In this document: positions 1 to 14,200 of the stretch, in pieces
Numbering within the stretch: position 1 is the stretch's first letter
Layout of the letters: every line of letters starts with the position of its first letter
Assembly: GCA_035041965.1 (NCBI GenBank)
Contig: JAPYMA010000256.1
Span: forward strand, 62,001 to 126,000
DNA: 64,000 nt
Source: Anisakis pegreffii
Lineage: Eukaryota > Nematoda > Chromadorea > Rhabditida > Anisakidae
Direction: 5' to 3'
The notes under the pieces: generated by a model
Told to the model about the DNA's origin: nothing
Databases searched by the model: none
The model's input: the letters and a program-made list of their open reading frames with translations, nothing else
Made by a program: the position numbers and the translations under genes

Positions 1-607
1 AAGAGTTCATTCTATTAATTGCCAGCTGAAAGGTTATTCACACACTGTTCAGCTGCACTGCTAATGTTTTCGCCACGATAAAATTCCTTATTCAATCTAA
101 ACCAATCGCCTGCATATGTATATCGGCACTGAACTATTCTAACTTTGGAGCTCTTTTAAATTTTACCACCATGATTTCATTTTCAGTCAGTTCATTTTCT
201 AGTTTAAATTTCACAATTAATTCCGATTGTTCAACAATATTATTGATTTCATGTTTTGTTCGAAAACTTTTTTCGAACATCATGAGGCGTGTAATAGTTC
301 TATACGCAGCGGAGAGATTCAATATTCGATGATGTAAGATAATTTTGAAACGTGAAACGTGTCAGTGAATTGCTCTTCATCACAGTCAAAATGATTTTGT
401 CATCACCGTTTCAGAACATTCGACAGTGCTTCAAGTAAAGCTCTTATAATATCCACAACAGCATGCTTGTTTCTGAACGATCGTGCTCATTTTGCTGCTA
501 TATTTTTAATTGAGCGCTGTGCCAAACGTCATCAAAGATGCTTTCGTGCGATTGTTCAGCCAACATGACTTAATATGTAAACAAAACACACCTTTGTATT
601 AATGTTA

Positions 608-634
608 CCCCTATCCCCCCCCTCCCCACTCTCC
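608..634. repeat. C-rich low-complexity tract
   Basis: Runs of four, eight, four and three C separated by short spacers in otherwise AT-rich DNA. The complementary strand carries matching G runs and could in principle form a G-quadruplex. A similar tract occurs at 16430-16457. Confidence 0.7.
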
Positions 635-2117
635 CGAATTCTTTTCACGTCCGTCTTCAAGAAACGATTTTTCAGGGAAGTTTTGCGATTGAATGTGATT
701 TGCGTCGCTAGAAATGATAAGTGTAGTTGTGTTGTTTTATCCGGAAATTTGTGAACATAAGATGTTCGTAAATTCATTGTATTGTTTCAAATGCATATTT
801 CGACTAAGATGTTCTCAAATGCGAGAAAAATTTATGGAGATCTGTTCGTTAGGAATTAAAATTGTATGTAGTGCTATGAAACTTGTCGAAACAATGAGTG
901 AAAATGTAAGTTCAATTTTCGAGAATTATGCATGAATTATTGTTGTGATGACACAAATGATTTTGGTTTGTTTTCAAGAAATTTTGGTCAGTAAAGATTT
1001 CTATGTGTATTCTCATTGGGGATTTCCTCCCGCCTTACCTCTTTCAGTCTGAGTAATCGATTGTGGTTCTGAGATGCCACCGATTATTGTTTTATTAAAT
1101 CATGGTAGAACTGACACTTCAATATTGAAAAAATAGATTCTTTCGGAATACTGTTGGCTCGGAAAGGTCTGATAACAAATTGAAGTTATGAAACGATTTG
1201 AAGAACGTGTTCAATCAGTGGTTATGCTTGTAATATCATCACAAATATTGTGGAAACTGTGATCTTTGAAATAGCGCACCCAAAAACTACGCCAATTCGA
1301 CTTCATATTTGAGTATATGAATGAGAAATCCAGAAACTCAAAATTACTTGTAGAAACAAAAGTACTATGCACTACTGTATTGTCATATGGCAGCAAGCAC
1401 AGGCAAGATACAAATAAATAGAATCCATTTGATGGATTGTTATAATTGTTGTAATGATAATTAGCATTTGAAGCTGGTTATACTGTTTGCCTGTGCGATT
1501 GTTTACGATGAAATGGCATTTTACTTTGTGACAGAACCGCCGTTTAGGTGCTCATACGATTAAATCCTTTCTGTTCAAATAAGCACCGAATTTCAACAGA
1601 TCTATGAACATAAGTGTTCTCCGGATATTCCATCCCGTTCACAGACTATTCAGAAAGCATTTATCATTTCATTTTCAAACTTTTCTGTTGCCATTTCTCA
1701 TATATTCATTCGTCATTCAATGTCAATCTTTTTCCCACATGATTTTCTATGTATGAGGATTATTGCTCAAAATCAGATCTATCACCTTTGCGTTAATGTG
1801 CAAAGAAAACGCAATATTATGATAATCATTCAATACTGACTACTGATTTGCATTTGTTTTATGTTAATGCAATAATATCTGCAAGAACATCGCATTATGA
1901 TCAGCCTTCATCTGTCAAAATATTTCCAATTTGTTCGTTTTATTAGTTGCAAAAGCGTTGTCATTGTAAGCAACGCTATGCACTATTATCCTCTATAAGC
2001 AACGCTATAAGCAACTTCGAAAATCTTCATTCGGTTACGACATTGTATTACCTGTTGCTTTGCACTGCTCGAGCGTTATTTAGGTGTACACCAAAGAGCA
2101 ATGTACAACATCCATAA

Positions 2118-2123
2118 TTTCAG
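2118..2123 (+). promoter_or_regulatory. Possible splice or trans-splice acceptor (TTTCAG)
   Basis: A consensus nematode acceptor (AATTTCAG) lies about 126 bases before the inferred TBC start codon, with no upstream coding exon. It could be a spliced-leader acceptor or the end of a 5'-UTR intron. This rests only on the short motif and its position. Confidence 0.25.
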
Positions 2124-2249
2124 GAGGTCTGCTGCGTTCAGAACAACAACCACTTTACTGAAGCCAAACAGTTGTCGATTCACTTCAGTCATTCCTGCAG
2201 TCAATCTACATTTTGGCTTCATGAGCAACATACGTAAATATTAATACTG

Positions 2250-5200
2250 ATGACATCGCAATCTCAAGGATGGTACTCTGTTGTCGGTTATATGCACATG
2301 AAACCAACTGGTGGAGGTGAGAAATGTATTTGAATTCCCGAATGAGTAATCACTCATCTTCATCAAATTTACCTCGCATGCACATCGTCACATTTCTGTG
2401 GTCGTTCCATCAGTTTAGCAGAATTCAAAAGTTATTCATACTGACGAAAATTAATAGAGTATCATGATCTCCTGGAAAATTTAGGGAAGGGAAATCGTTG
2501 CATTTGAAAGTCGGACTATAAAATTAGCAAGTAAGAAGCTAAAAGATTTGATAGAATCGTACCTACCGTATTCAGAAACTCAACCTATGAGCATGCAGGA
2601 TTTTCAAGGTTGTGACTTCTGCGAAAATATATTCAGACCATTTTTATTCAATGAAGGAAATTTAGAAACATTTTTTGCTGGTGGCTGTGGCGAGAAAAGC
2701 AGAAAACATTTAGAGGATGAGTTGATGGTTGACTTTATAGCATTGAGGAGTGCGTTGAATGACAATATTCATTGCAATGAATAGCAATGGAAACGGTTGT
2801 TGAAAGTGGTATGAGATGGAAATCACAAAAGAAATTACAATGGGGTGTATTGGCATTTGGGAAAGGAAATTCTAAATATGCGTCGAGACGCATTTGTAAT
2901 GCCTTTTTGAAATCGTTTTTTGCATTCGTTGCGAATCATTTTAATTGTGTGAACACTTTCGTTACACGTACAGCCCTTTCGCTTCCACGTTACATTATTG
3001 CCGTACATCAATCACATTAGATATGTTTGTTCTTCGTTTGCTTTTCATTTTCTGAAAGTAGCACTAATTCAATTGTCAACCCACAAATTGCATTCCATAA
3101 TTCATGTTGTTTTGTCGAGAATCTCTTGTCATGATTTCGCTTCATTCCACCTCTAAAGAGCATGATTTTTTCTCACCACGAATCCGACGTATGTCTGAAG
3201 AAATTTGTGCGAAGAGATTGAATTTCGTTCGTTCCTGGAATTCTTCTCAGACTAACCTTCTTGAGAACAAAACTCATGAGATCTTGAAATACGAGAATAT
3301 TGTCGCACGAGTACATCCTTTGTCCACGCCTACATAAAATAAAACATATTTCATGTTTTTCCGGCGATTGGCTCACTGAAACGAGTTACCTTTTTTTTGT
3401 TCTCGAGATCATTGTGTCTTTGAGTTGCACCAATACTAACTGACTTTATCTGCGATGATTCTGAAGTTTCTTGGTTCATTTGGTTTTTATTCAGAACGAA
3501 TTAGATAATGGAATCATTTCTGGATATGTTCCGGGATTGAGACGATATCTTTGAAGTTGGTGTTCACATAATATTATGTGCTACGAGAATGCATGCAAAG
3601 ATCATCCATTCCCGACTTTATATTGGTTATGGTCCTTCTGAATAGTTGTTCTATTATCTTGCAGTAACCGTAAATCAATGAATGGTGCATGGGTTAACTA
3701 ATATCCCAATTTTACACACATCAGATGGATTCGGGTATGGCGTTAAATTTAAAACCTGAAGAATCGGTGTTGTCTGTAGAGAGAATCCTAGGGAATACTA
3801 ATTCTGCGCAAATATCTTTATCTCATTGCCCGATTGCTAAAAACAATTAATTTCTGGTCGTAATCCGCACTCATTCCAAACGTTTCAATCACTCTAAGTT
3901 TTCATTTTCAGCATTTTCAATGCTCAAACCACGGAAACGAATGTTCTTCGCACTTGAAGAAACTCAAAATCAGCTGACGTTTTTCAAAGATGAATCAGAT
4001 TTCGTGAAGAGAAAAGAACCAGTCGGTACGATCCCTCTTGCTAATGCGGCGTGCACAGTCGCTGAGCAGAGTGGCACATCATTTGCTATACAGTAAGTAC
4101 GTTGCGCTTGAAATGAATTTGTATTACATTATTGAAATAAATATTTCAGTTTGTTTTTCAAACACCCAAATTGAACATCTATTTTTACGTTCACAATAAC
4201 GTCACAAGAGCCATTGATAACACAACAATCTCGTTCTACGTGGAGTTACTATAAATTATAACTCATAATATAGCAACTAGGAAAACTTATGTTTAAAATT
4301 TCAAACTCATTTTTTCGAGAGATAGTTCTAGTAATCGATTGTAAGCAAGTGAGGCATCAATCGGATTGTTTCAGTGCGAATGGTCGAACCTATGGTTTTG
4401 ATGCAGATAATGAGCGAAGTGCAGAACACTGGATGAGTGCGTTGCAGAATCGACGGGAAAGCGTTGATCTAAACGAAAATATCCGTAAAACAAGTCGACC
4501 TCTCAGTAGACGTCCCCCGAAAATGTCACGTTCTCGTTCGGCTTCGCTCCCTGTGAGTCGCTCTCTCGAACACCTCAACAATAGTCGCACTTTTCGATAT
4601 TTACAATAGCCATACGTCGAGCGAACAGGCAGTTTAGAAGTTAGATTAGAAATCATTTTGTTCATTAACCTCAACACCTCGCTTCAAAATCCAATTACGC
4701 ATTCGTTGAAATTCCAAGAAACATCTAACTAGAGGTGGGCATAGTTTCGTCAATCATTCATTGTCAGTTATTAATGGCGTTAACGAATTATCGGTTGTGT
4801 TAGATAAGAAACACTTAAGATTTGTTGATGATTTCTTCGAAGCATGTTTTTGAACTTGAATAATTGTTCTAAAGGAATCGAACTGATATATTGCTGAACA
4901 AGCGAACCTGCGGGAATATGCTACTCATTGCGAATAGAACATCGAAATGATGTGTTTACAAGCGCTTTTATTGACTAATAAGTGTTTTTAAAAATATTAT
5001 CAGATAAGGATCAACTAAAGTGCTCTCTATTCCTTTTCGAAAATTCAGCTAATGCAAGCCGAAAATGAGCAATTATGCTTAACGATTATCGCCGGCACTT
5101 TTCATCACCGCTTAGAAATTTAAGCTTAGCAAAGCAGACTTCTTGATTAACGACTTGTCGGGTATCGCGTTAACGGTGCCCACCTCTGCTCGTCTCAAGT

Positions 5201-8200
5201 AGCCTCTGGACCGCTGTGGAATAATGTTAGAATGAATGGTGCAGTGAGCTAATAGAAACGCTAACGAAATGCACGAAGAAATTTTGTTTTGTTCACATTC
5301 TGTATGAATAAATTATTGCACTATAAACTATACGGACTGATGCAACGAATCGTTGCTGAAGCAGATTCACATTATTTGGTTGTGTGTGCAATTATTCGAG
5401 AGCACTGCGTTCACCAATTAGTAAGAATTTGAATTCGAATTCTGAATTGCCAGTTTTTGCTTGATCGCTGCCTTTTGATCTCGTCATTCCACTGCTGATA
5501 CAATCATTTTAAGTTTAAACCAATCAGTAAATGAGTTTAACGACAATTTCAGAGCGAAAGTGAACTGCAAAGTGCACAAAGAACACAACGATACACTCTC
5601 GACCATCGACGATCTGTTGCACCATGTTAATAATTCGTATTTCAATCACTTTTTTTCCATTACCTCTTTCAGAGTTCAGACATTCACCACTCATCAGGGT
5701 CAGTCGTCAGTCAAATCAATTTCAGTTCCTCGAGTTCTGCCAACAGATGTCGAAGCACGTGATGATATAGGCGTCGTTGACAAGGTTCGTTCACTTAGAT
5801 TCGAGTCGTTTTTGCAATCGGTATTGATGAGGCCATTGTGTGCTTGTGTTAAGATAAAATCAATTGATATGAAAATTCTCGCTCAATTCAATGCATCGAA
5901 AGGACGCTTTGATGCACTGCGGTCGAGAGGAACATTTTACGTTCTTGAAAGGTCATCACGTGTTTTTTTTGTGAAAGCCGTGAACTTTTAAACTGATGCA
6001 TTTTCACCTAAAACAACTAAAATATCCAGGATTGATGTAAAAAATAGATGCACTTCAGTCGTTGTAGTATTAATTGAGTATCTCATTACACAACCACTGT
6101 AGCATAAGTCAGCCCTATTCGAGGTCATTGATAAGATACGGCTGTTCATTTTCAATAATAATAATACTTTATCATAATATTCATCGCCGATCGTTTCGAT
6201 TCATAAAGTGATTATAAGTGATCGTTTGTGATAGTTGAAGATCACTGTGAATGAATTAGTCGAAATGTATGGAAAAGGAGTTGTTTGCTTAGTCGATCAT
6301 AACAAAAGAATACGATACACAAATAAATTCAAATTTCGCCACAATGTTTCGTCGACTCATTCAAGAAGCATAATTGCTGTATATATTGTATACAACTACA
6401 GCAATTGCCCACATTACTAAGCTCAAATGATCACTCATACAAGCAATAATAAGTTTATACGATCAGTCTCATATCAATCTCCTTATTCTATTCTCACTTC
6501 GTTCTAACTCAAACCATCACGTTACTGGTAAAGTTTGAACCTTTCAAGTAAATCGCTTTTAATATTTCCATCTGATCTCCATTCGATGGGCGATTCGACT
6601 AGGTTGCCAAATGCAAAATAATCATTAGAGTTTTCATTGTGCCTAGAAATACAGATATGAGCAAGTTCATTGAATGAACGTTCGCAGTGCAAATGATCTC
6701 AAAACATTTTGGGGCTATAGAATTAAAACGGTATTTTCGTTCACTTTCACGATATTGGATATTATATTTCTGCCGTTATCACAGTTGGCTAAACAAAATG
6801 CTTTCGTTTGAGTTTATTTAGCAACGAATATTCATTCGGTTTATTTTGACTGCGATTGAATGAATTAAAATTCATTCATTGTAGTCATTGCTTTTATGTA
6901 ATAATTATTCATTAGTATTAGTGAATGATAATTTCAGGAACGAGTTGAAGGAAAAGGTGATCGACTGCCGTCGTGGTTTGATGAGTGGATTCGGAGTTGG
7001 CTGAATGATCAGTCGTTTTCGGTGCCACCATATGGAACGGAGAAAACGAACATTACCGAGGCGAGGTGAGTTGTTAATGTGTTTAACTAAAGTGAAGAGG
7101 AGATGGAATTGAACTAGTAGATTAATAAGTAGTTATCAACATGCATAAGATGTTTTATCGTTTCGTGTATTCAGATCGAAAAAATAGTTTTCATAAGAAT
7201 TAGCGTGGTATGATCTTCATTGCTATCAGAAAGCAATGATCCAACGGTGAACCACACCGCCAAAGAGCCGATGCGAATTCGACAGCATTTTTCGAAATCA
7301 TTTTTAAATGAATAAATTTTAGAGATGCACAGCAGATAGATGCTGACGACGTCAGTTCAACCACATCAAACTGCGACAGTGAGCGTGCCTCAAGCATTTC
7401 CAGTGAAATGTACTATATCTTACTTGTATCAAAAACTCACTAGACTCAAAACCAAATGCACTGAAATACTTCTTGTTATGAATCAGAGCGATGTGTTGAA
7501 TTCATAAGGAAAAAATGCAATCAAAAATTCGGATTGTTTGCTTAAGTGTGAATTGTTCCATATGACTCAGATGAAATGCATTATTGGATGTTGTTGACAG
7601 AGCTGTTAAAACTCACAATCAGTAAATAGCTGTGATGAAAGTTGCGGACGAATTTCACTAACTAAGATATGAAATTCGATCCATAATGTTCGTACAATAT
7701 TCACTGGCGAAACTTTGCTTAACTTTTAAAGATTTTTTGGAATGGAACCACAGAACCACAGTGTCTAATGGAACCACAGAATTCAGTCTTTCTTTCAGTG
7801 TAACCACTGAAGAATTGTATCGTCTTCGCGAGATAACGAATCGTCAAAAAGAACGAATTCAAGAATTGAATGAGAACAACAAAAAACTCATCGTTCAAAT
7901 GTCACAGTTGCGAGAATTTCAGTTGGTATTTAGTGAGATGTTTCAATGTATTTTTCGATGCAGTTTAGAGGTGTTTGAACGCATGTTTCACGAAATTTTA
8001 GAGCTGATCACAAAACTCCATATTTTGATACTTTATTAATGAGATCGCGGAAACTTAAGACGAATTTGAAAATCAGTACTTGAAAACAATAGCTGAAGAA
8101 GAAAAATTACATCGTTTGCTGCTGGCTTCAGAATTTTCCTCTTGCATTTTGCTTCATTGCGCCTCTCAGTGCCGGCATATCGAAATGATCAGTGCACGCA

Positions 8201-11200
8201 AAATTTTATCATCAATTCCACCGAAAATTTTGCTTTTGAGAGTAGCTATTAAAGACAAATCAATTAATTCGATAAGGATTTCTATTTCGTGGAATGAAAA
8301 TTCGTTTTTGTTTCGGGATTAGAAGTGCGACGGTAGAAGCGATCAACGATAATTTCAAGGCGACTCTAATTGCACAGAACAAATTTCTGAACGCTGAAGT
8401 GCTACGATTGTCGGAGAGGAGTGAAGCTGAACAGCGGGTCATCGAAAAACTTAAAACGTTCGTTTATCAATCCATTTAGAAAATGCATCAAACGACATTT
8501 TACAGCAATACAATTTTACATAAGAGAATATCCACTGAAATTTTGAATTTACGGAAAACTTCTCAGAAAGCACACAAATATAAGTGTACGTAATTGATTT
8601 GAGTATAGGTGGAAGAAGTGAGTGCAATCGTTGCTTTCCTTTTCAGAAATTATTTCAATAATTAATTGCGTGAAACGTTATTGATAACTAAGTGCACTGA
8701 TTACTTCTTTTAATGTCACCCACAGATATTATCACATAAATTATCACTGTCGATGAACCATCAAAAAGTCATTCTTTTATTGGTATCAGTGTGCAAAGAA
8801 TGGATTGTTTGTCGGCAAATGTTCACTTCAAAATCGATTACGGCATTCAAGCTGGTGAATGTTTTCAAAACCGTAACATTATTTAAGAATCGTGACATTC
8901 AACAAAACACATTCTCTGAATGTTGTTTATCATATATTGAGTTGTACGATTGCGAAAACATTATATTACTCTGAATTTCTAGTATTTGAATTTTATATTT
9001 ATATTTTTTTGCATTTGTTGAATACATCGGTCAAGAACATTCATAATTTCATTGAATCATCACAACATATCGAAGCTGAACGATGAGCATGACTGCTTGG
9101 CGATTCACAACAATTCTTCCTTATTGTTAGTATTTAATAAGTGTAAAAAAAACTGGAATAATAGATGAGTTTAGGATGTTCGTACGCAATGCGATTATCA
9201 TTCGGGTCAGGCGACACAATATCAGTCATTGATAGTCGCTCTCTTGCCGGGCATACGATGACTGCGAAATTTCAGGGAAAAGAGAAATCTAGAAGAAGAT
9301 ATTAATGGTTTTCGACGAGAATATGTGTTCCTGTTGCAGAGTTGCATTCGAATTCCTCTCTCAGAGCAACATTCAACAGATGTTTTACAAGTGAAACTAC
9401 TTGGTGGTGATATTGTACGTTGAATTCAATTCATTTCCATCTTACGTGATTCATTTTCTCAGTCTATCGATTGGTTCTTTCTCTTTAATGTATCAAATTC
9501 GTATTTACTGTCAAAATACTGCACTTTCAGGAATTGCTTAGAAGTTATCCTCAAAAAATTTACGGAGCTCGTAATTTTTCAACTTGATCGTGTGATGCTA
9601 TCCGTACATTAGCGTTTTTAAATATATAGTTCAGTTAAAATTAACTTTGAATTGAAAATTCAAACTTGTCGAACGATCAACTCTAAAAATCAATTTGCAA
9701 TCAATAAATACTATCATTACATTCTTTGAATTCATTAAACTGGCTGACGGAAGCCAATGTGAAGTTTATAATATGGTCGGGTTTTTTTTTGCAAGAATGA
9801 GCAGTGAAACGATTATTATTCTGAAATCAACAGTTTTTGTGGTCATTTGTTCGTTCCGACTTGAGCGTCACTAATCTTCTTGATTTTAAGTTCTCTTTCA
9901 GCACAAAAAACGTGTTTTGAAGCTTCTAGAAGAGGCACGCATCACAGATCCAACTCTTCCAACATTCGAAAGGTTCTTTTTAAGCTAAACATTTCTAACT
10001 TCTGATGTTGTTGAAACGTTAAGATTCGCTATGCGTTGAAATGCTCTCAAATCAACTGATTTTATGACTTGTTGGCAAGAACTGAGCCCGTGTTATTGTG
10101 GGTTGTTGATAGCTTAACCATTCTAGAACTCCTTGTGCTGAAGAAGTCTGCTGCTGAGTAACGGTGAAGCAAATGCAATGAGCTTGGATGCGTGATGGAG
10201 ATTTGTCCCTCCAAATTCCACTTTCTAAATGCAGTTATATCTCGGAAACTAGGGATTTCTTAATGAATGCTTCTGATCTTAAAACATAGCTCAGAACCTG
10301 CTCTATACAGAATGGACAAAAACTCAGCGGCGAGCTGATAAGAAGTGCACTTATTGATACTCCTTGAATTTCATGCAAAAATTGAGCGTTTATCAACCCA
10401 GCAGCAACTACATGAATTCAGACTGTATAACGGACATTTCTGTGTTTTTGTGATGCGTATCGAAGCTGAGGGAATTCGATGGTGATGGTCATCAAGCTGA
10501 TTTTTCGTTTTGCTTTCAGTATAATTGATCTCGGCAACTACGTGGATGTCTATGGATTCAGACGTTCATTCTCAGACGAAGGGTTGGCACTACATTATAT
10601 CTGTACGCTGTTGCATGCACACTATCGAGAGGGATCGCAAGCTGAAATTGAGCATCGAACTGTATGGAAAGAGTATTTAAAGAAATGTAAACATCAGTTC
10701 AGCAATACGGTAATTTCACTGACTCATTACTCTGCAGCTGATTTCTTTTTTCATTGCAAAAATTATGAAAATTGGATTCGTGTAATAAAATTGGGAAAGA
10801 GTAAATGCGAAGGAATGCTCAAATTTCCAAGTGAAATAATAACCGTCGAGAGTCATTCTCGCTTCAGCCAGAAGCACGTCGTCTGGTTCGTGGTGGAATT
10901 CCGCCGAGTATGAGAACGACCGTCTGGAGAATGATAATACACCAGCAAGTGGCCGATGTGAAAAAGAAATATGGCAAATATTATTATCGTAATTTGTGTA
11001 ATTCACAAGGCACTCCTGCTGAAAGACAGGTTCATCTCATTGTCTCGCATTGTACACTTCGTATTTCTAACGATTGCTGAAGAAATAAATCTGATGAAGT
11101 TCTTACTGAGTTGAAGTAATATAATGAACGGATATGATTGATGCGTTAATTCTTTCTACTTTCATTTTGATTTAAGGCATTAATAATTATCACTTATGTT

Positions 11201-14200
11201 TGTAATGAATTTTTCGATATTTTTGAAGTGAGAATTGTGAACGTTCACTGCAGCAAACCATTATCTGCTTTTTCTTATTGATTTGCATTTCATGTATTAA
11301 GCCTTTCAGTTAGCAGAAGTCTCTTGTTTGCTGTCGGAAATATATGATCTGAATTTCAGTATTGTAAAAGTCATCAAAAACAGATCACACTTGATTTGTT
11401 GAGAACCATGCCCACTAACGTGCACTTCATGTCGCCTACTTGCAAAGGGGTCACTTATTTTATTTTATTTTCACTAACTCTGCAATTAACTTATTCTTCA
11501 GTTATACAAAACGCCACTCGAACATGGCAATGCGATTGAATCTCATAAGTTCCAATTTTTGAAGCAATTTCTGAAGGATTGTTTGTTGCTGCGAATAATG
11601 CGAATGTTTGGCGAATACAATTGAATGTTACAGATACAACAGCTAGAACAAGTACTGAGGGCATACTGCTTGCATAACCCTTCGATTGGGTATTGTCAGG
11701 GTATGAATTTCATTGCTAGTACAGCGATGTTATTTGTTGGTGCTGAAGATACGTTTTGGTTGTTGGTGGCAGTCACTGAGAAGTACTTCAACTCCTCATA
11801 TTTTGATCAATCACTTACTGGAGCTCAGGCTGATCAGGTTACTTTTGATCATTAAACAAATCCAAATTGTTTCAGTTATGTGCGTAATAATTCAATTCGA
11901 ATGAATGAGTTCAGTCCATTGTCAAAACTGGAACACATCTACGAATAAAGCATCCTACTGAGCCCATGTCAGGGAACCCAGCCCTATGAGAAGTAGATTT
12001 TGACATCGAATAATAATTTGTAAATCCACTCTCATCAATATGAGCATCATATTCGCTTCAAACGAACAACCCTTCGAGTAAAATGAATCACTTTCAAGGA
12101 AGTACTCAAAGAATTACTCTGCTCACGACTACCAACTTTATCAGCACATTTGGACGCGTGTGACATCGATTTGGCTACGGTCACTCTGAATTGGTTTCTA
12201 GCGCTCTTCTTTGATGCAGTCCCTTTCCAGGTTGGTTCTCCTTTGTTTTGGTTCAGATCGCTAGCAAGTATATTCATTCTATTCGAACGTTTCCTTGTTC
12301 GTTCTTGCTCGTTTGCGTGCTGATTCTGTGATGGAGTCAATCACGACTGATCCGATTCGGCGTTCGTAACAAAAATCGCTGAACAGTTCTTTGACGGGAC
12401 ATATTTGATCATCGTGTCACTTGCGTGATCATTTTGATTCCTGGTTACTCGAATGTATTATAGTAGGCCTATGTTATTCAGACCTTATTTAATGCAGTAA
12501 CTAAACTCGTCATTTACATTTCCTTGTCAGATGACATATCACTAGGTTTGATTTGTTCTGCATCAGGCAACACCCCGCCTTCAGTGACCTGTGCATTTCG
12601 TTTTTAAATGATCCTTCAATACATGCTCGTTATTATGATTGTGTTTGTTTGAATCAGCACATCAATTAATTGCTTCATCCATGTATCACCACTGGTGATT
12701 CATTTGGAGCGATTGCAATAGTAAGAAAACAATTGATTTCAGTTTGGACCCATATTATAAACAAATCCAAATTCTTATACCTTTTCATATATGCAGAACG
12801 CCACCATTATCTGAATCCTAATTTTTTAGGTTTCAAGTTTACTGTCATTTTTATTCACTGATACGATTTCTTTTTTTTTTTCTCAGATTTCGTTTGCTCT
12901 AATAGAGTTCTTAGCTCTTGATCGCACTTCAACTCGTCTAACACTCAAGAATTCACTAGGTCGTCTTATTGAGATTCGACAAAAAATAGAAAACGAACAA
13001 ATCACAAAAAACTTGAATTAGAGCAGCGAAACAGTTCTTATATGTTGAGAGCCCATTTCAAATTGTTCAGCCGTTTTCTAATGAAAATATCTCTATCCAA
13101 ATCTCGAGTGAGCTTTTAGCGTATAGGCGCTGGCTGGTTGATATGTGTGCACACCTGAACATTAAACTGAATTTCATCGAACAACGTGCACAATATCAAC
13201 GAATCGGTCTATCGCATTTATCTACCATTGTTCGTAGTCAAATGAACCGTTACTTGCATGATACGGCATTATTGTCCTGTACTGTGCTACACTGCCTGGT
13301 CGTATTACTGTAAGCATGTCGACTATATGTTTATGTATCGCGAAAGCGATAATTCTTCGATTTAAAGATGCAAATTCAGGGTTTTCTGTTTCATTACACA
13401 TACACATTCCCTAAGATTGCTCAAGTCAGTTCAATCTGCAAAACTGTTGTCCGCATCGTTGCACTCACATCTGCTGGACTCTTCCCTTTCATACCTTCCT
13501 GATGCTACGCCCAATCCTTCCGTTTAAAACGTGAGATTTTCTTGCGACCCGTGAACTCCACTACCAAAACCGCTCTTTGCACGAGTAAAACCTATACTGC
13601 GCATCATTCGCAACTTGACGAATTATCAAGGCTCTAGCAGTAAGCTAGAGTATTTTCGGAACTGATCGGAGAGCTGGTTCATCAAATCAGAATTCATGTT
13701 GAGATGACATTTTTTACATTCTTCAAACGACGGACATTCTCCTTTTGGAAGGGATAATAAAAATGTTGAGCCTAAAACTGTGCAGTTTCTGGAAACTACG
13801 TTTCTCTGCAACTCACTGACTCATTCTACTGGCTGCACTAATATTTCACATCAGTTCCATCTCGAATTACTATTACTTCAATCGTACTCATTTTATATTG
13901 TCTTTCCAAATTTCAGAGGAAGTAGCTAATGCATTGCATGTGATCATTTTTGGGCCATAATAACAACCCCTGAACCATGTGGTACCTTTCAAAGTCAGTA
14001 CAATCTTACACGTTTACGGCATCCTTGTATGACTGCACTTCGATAGAAAATTTATTAGCAATATCACTATATTTACTCGAACCCAAAATAATGATTGAGC
14101 TGAGGACATGTTCGATCATACAAGTATGATCCGTAGATCAGCCGTAATTTGCTCCTCTCACTTGGACTTAATTCCATGTTCAAGCGAAACGAACACTTTG

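Larger units (their letters stand above)
1..2249. other. Gene-poor flank upstream of the TBC gene
   Basis: I see no convincing coding exon here. A lysine/glutamate-rich 62-codon frame lies on the minus strand at 134-322. It ends in a stop but has no recognisable domain and no partner exons, so it is not called. A C-rich tract lies near 608-634. The last 130 bases are probably the 5' leader of the TBC gene. Confidence 0.5.

Noticed and set aside
134..322. 62-codon minus-strand frame rich in Lys and Glu
   Set aside because: It looks protein-like but has no domain, partner exon or splice context at the window edge.
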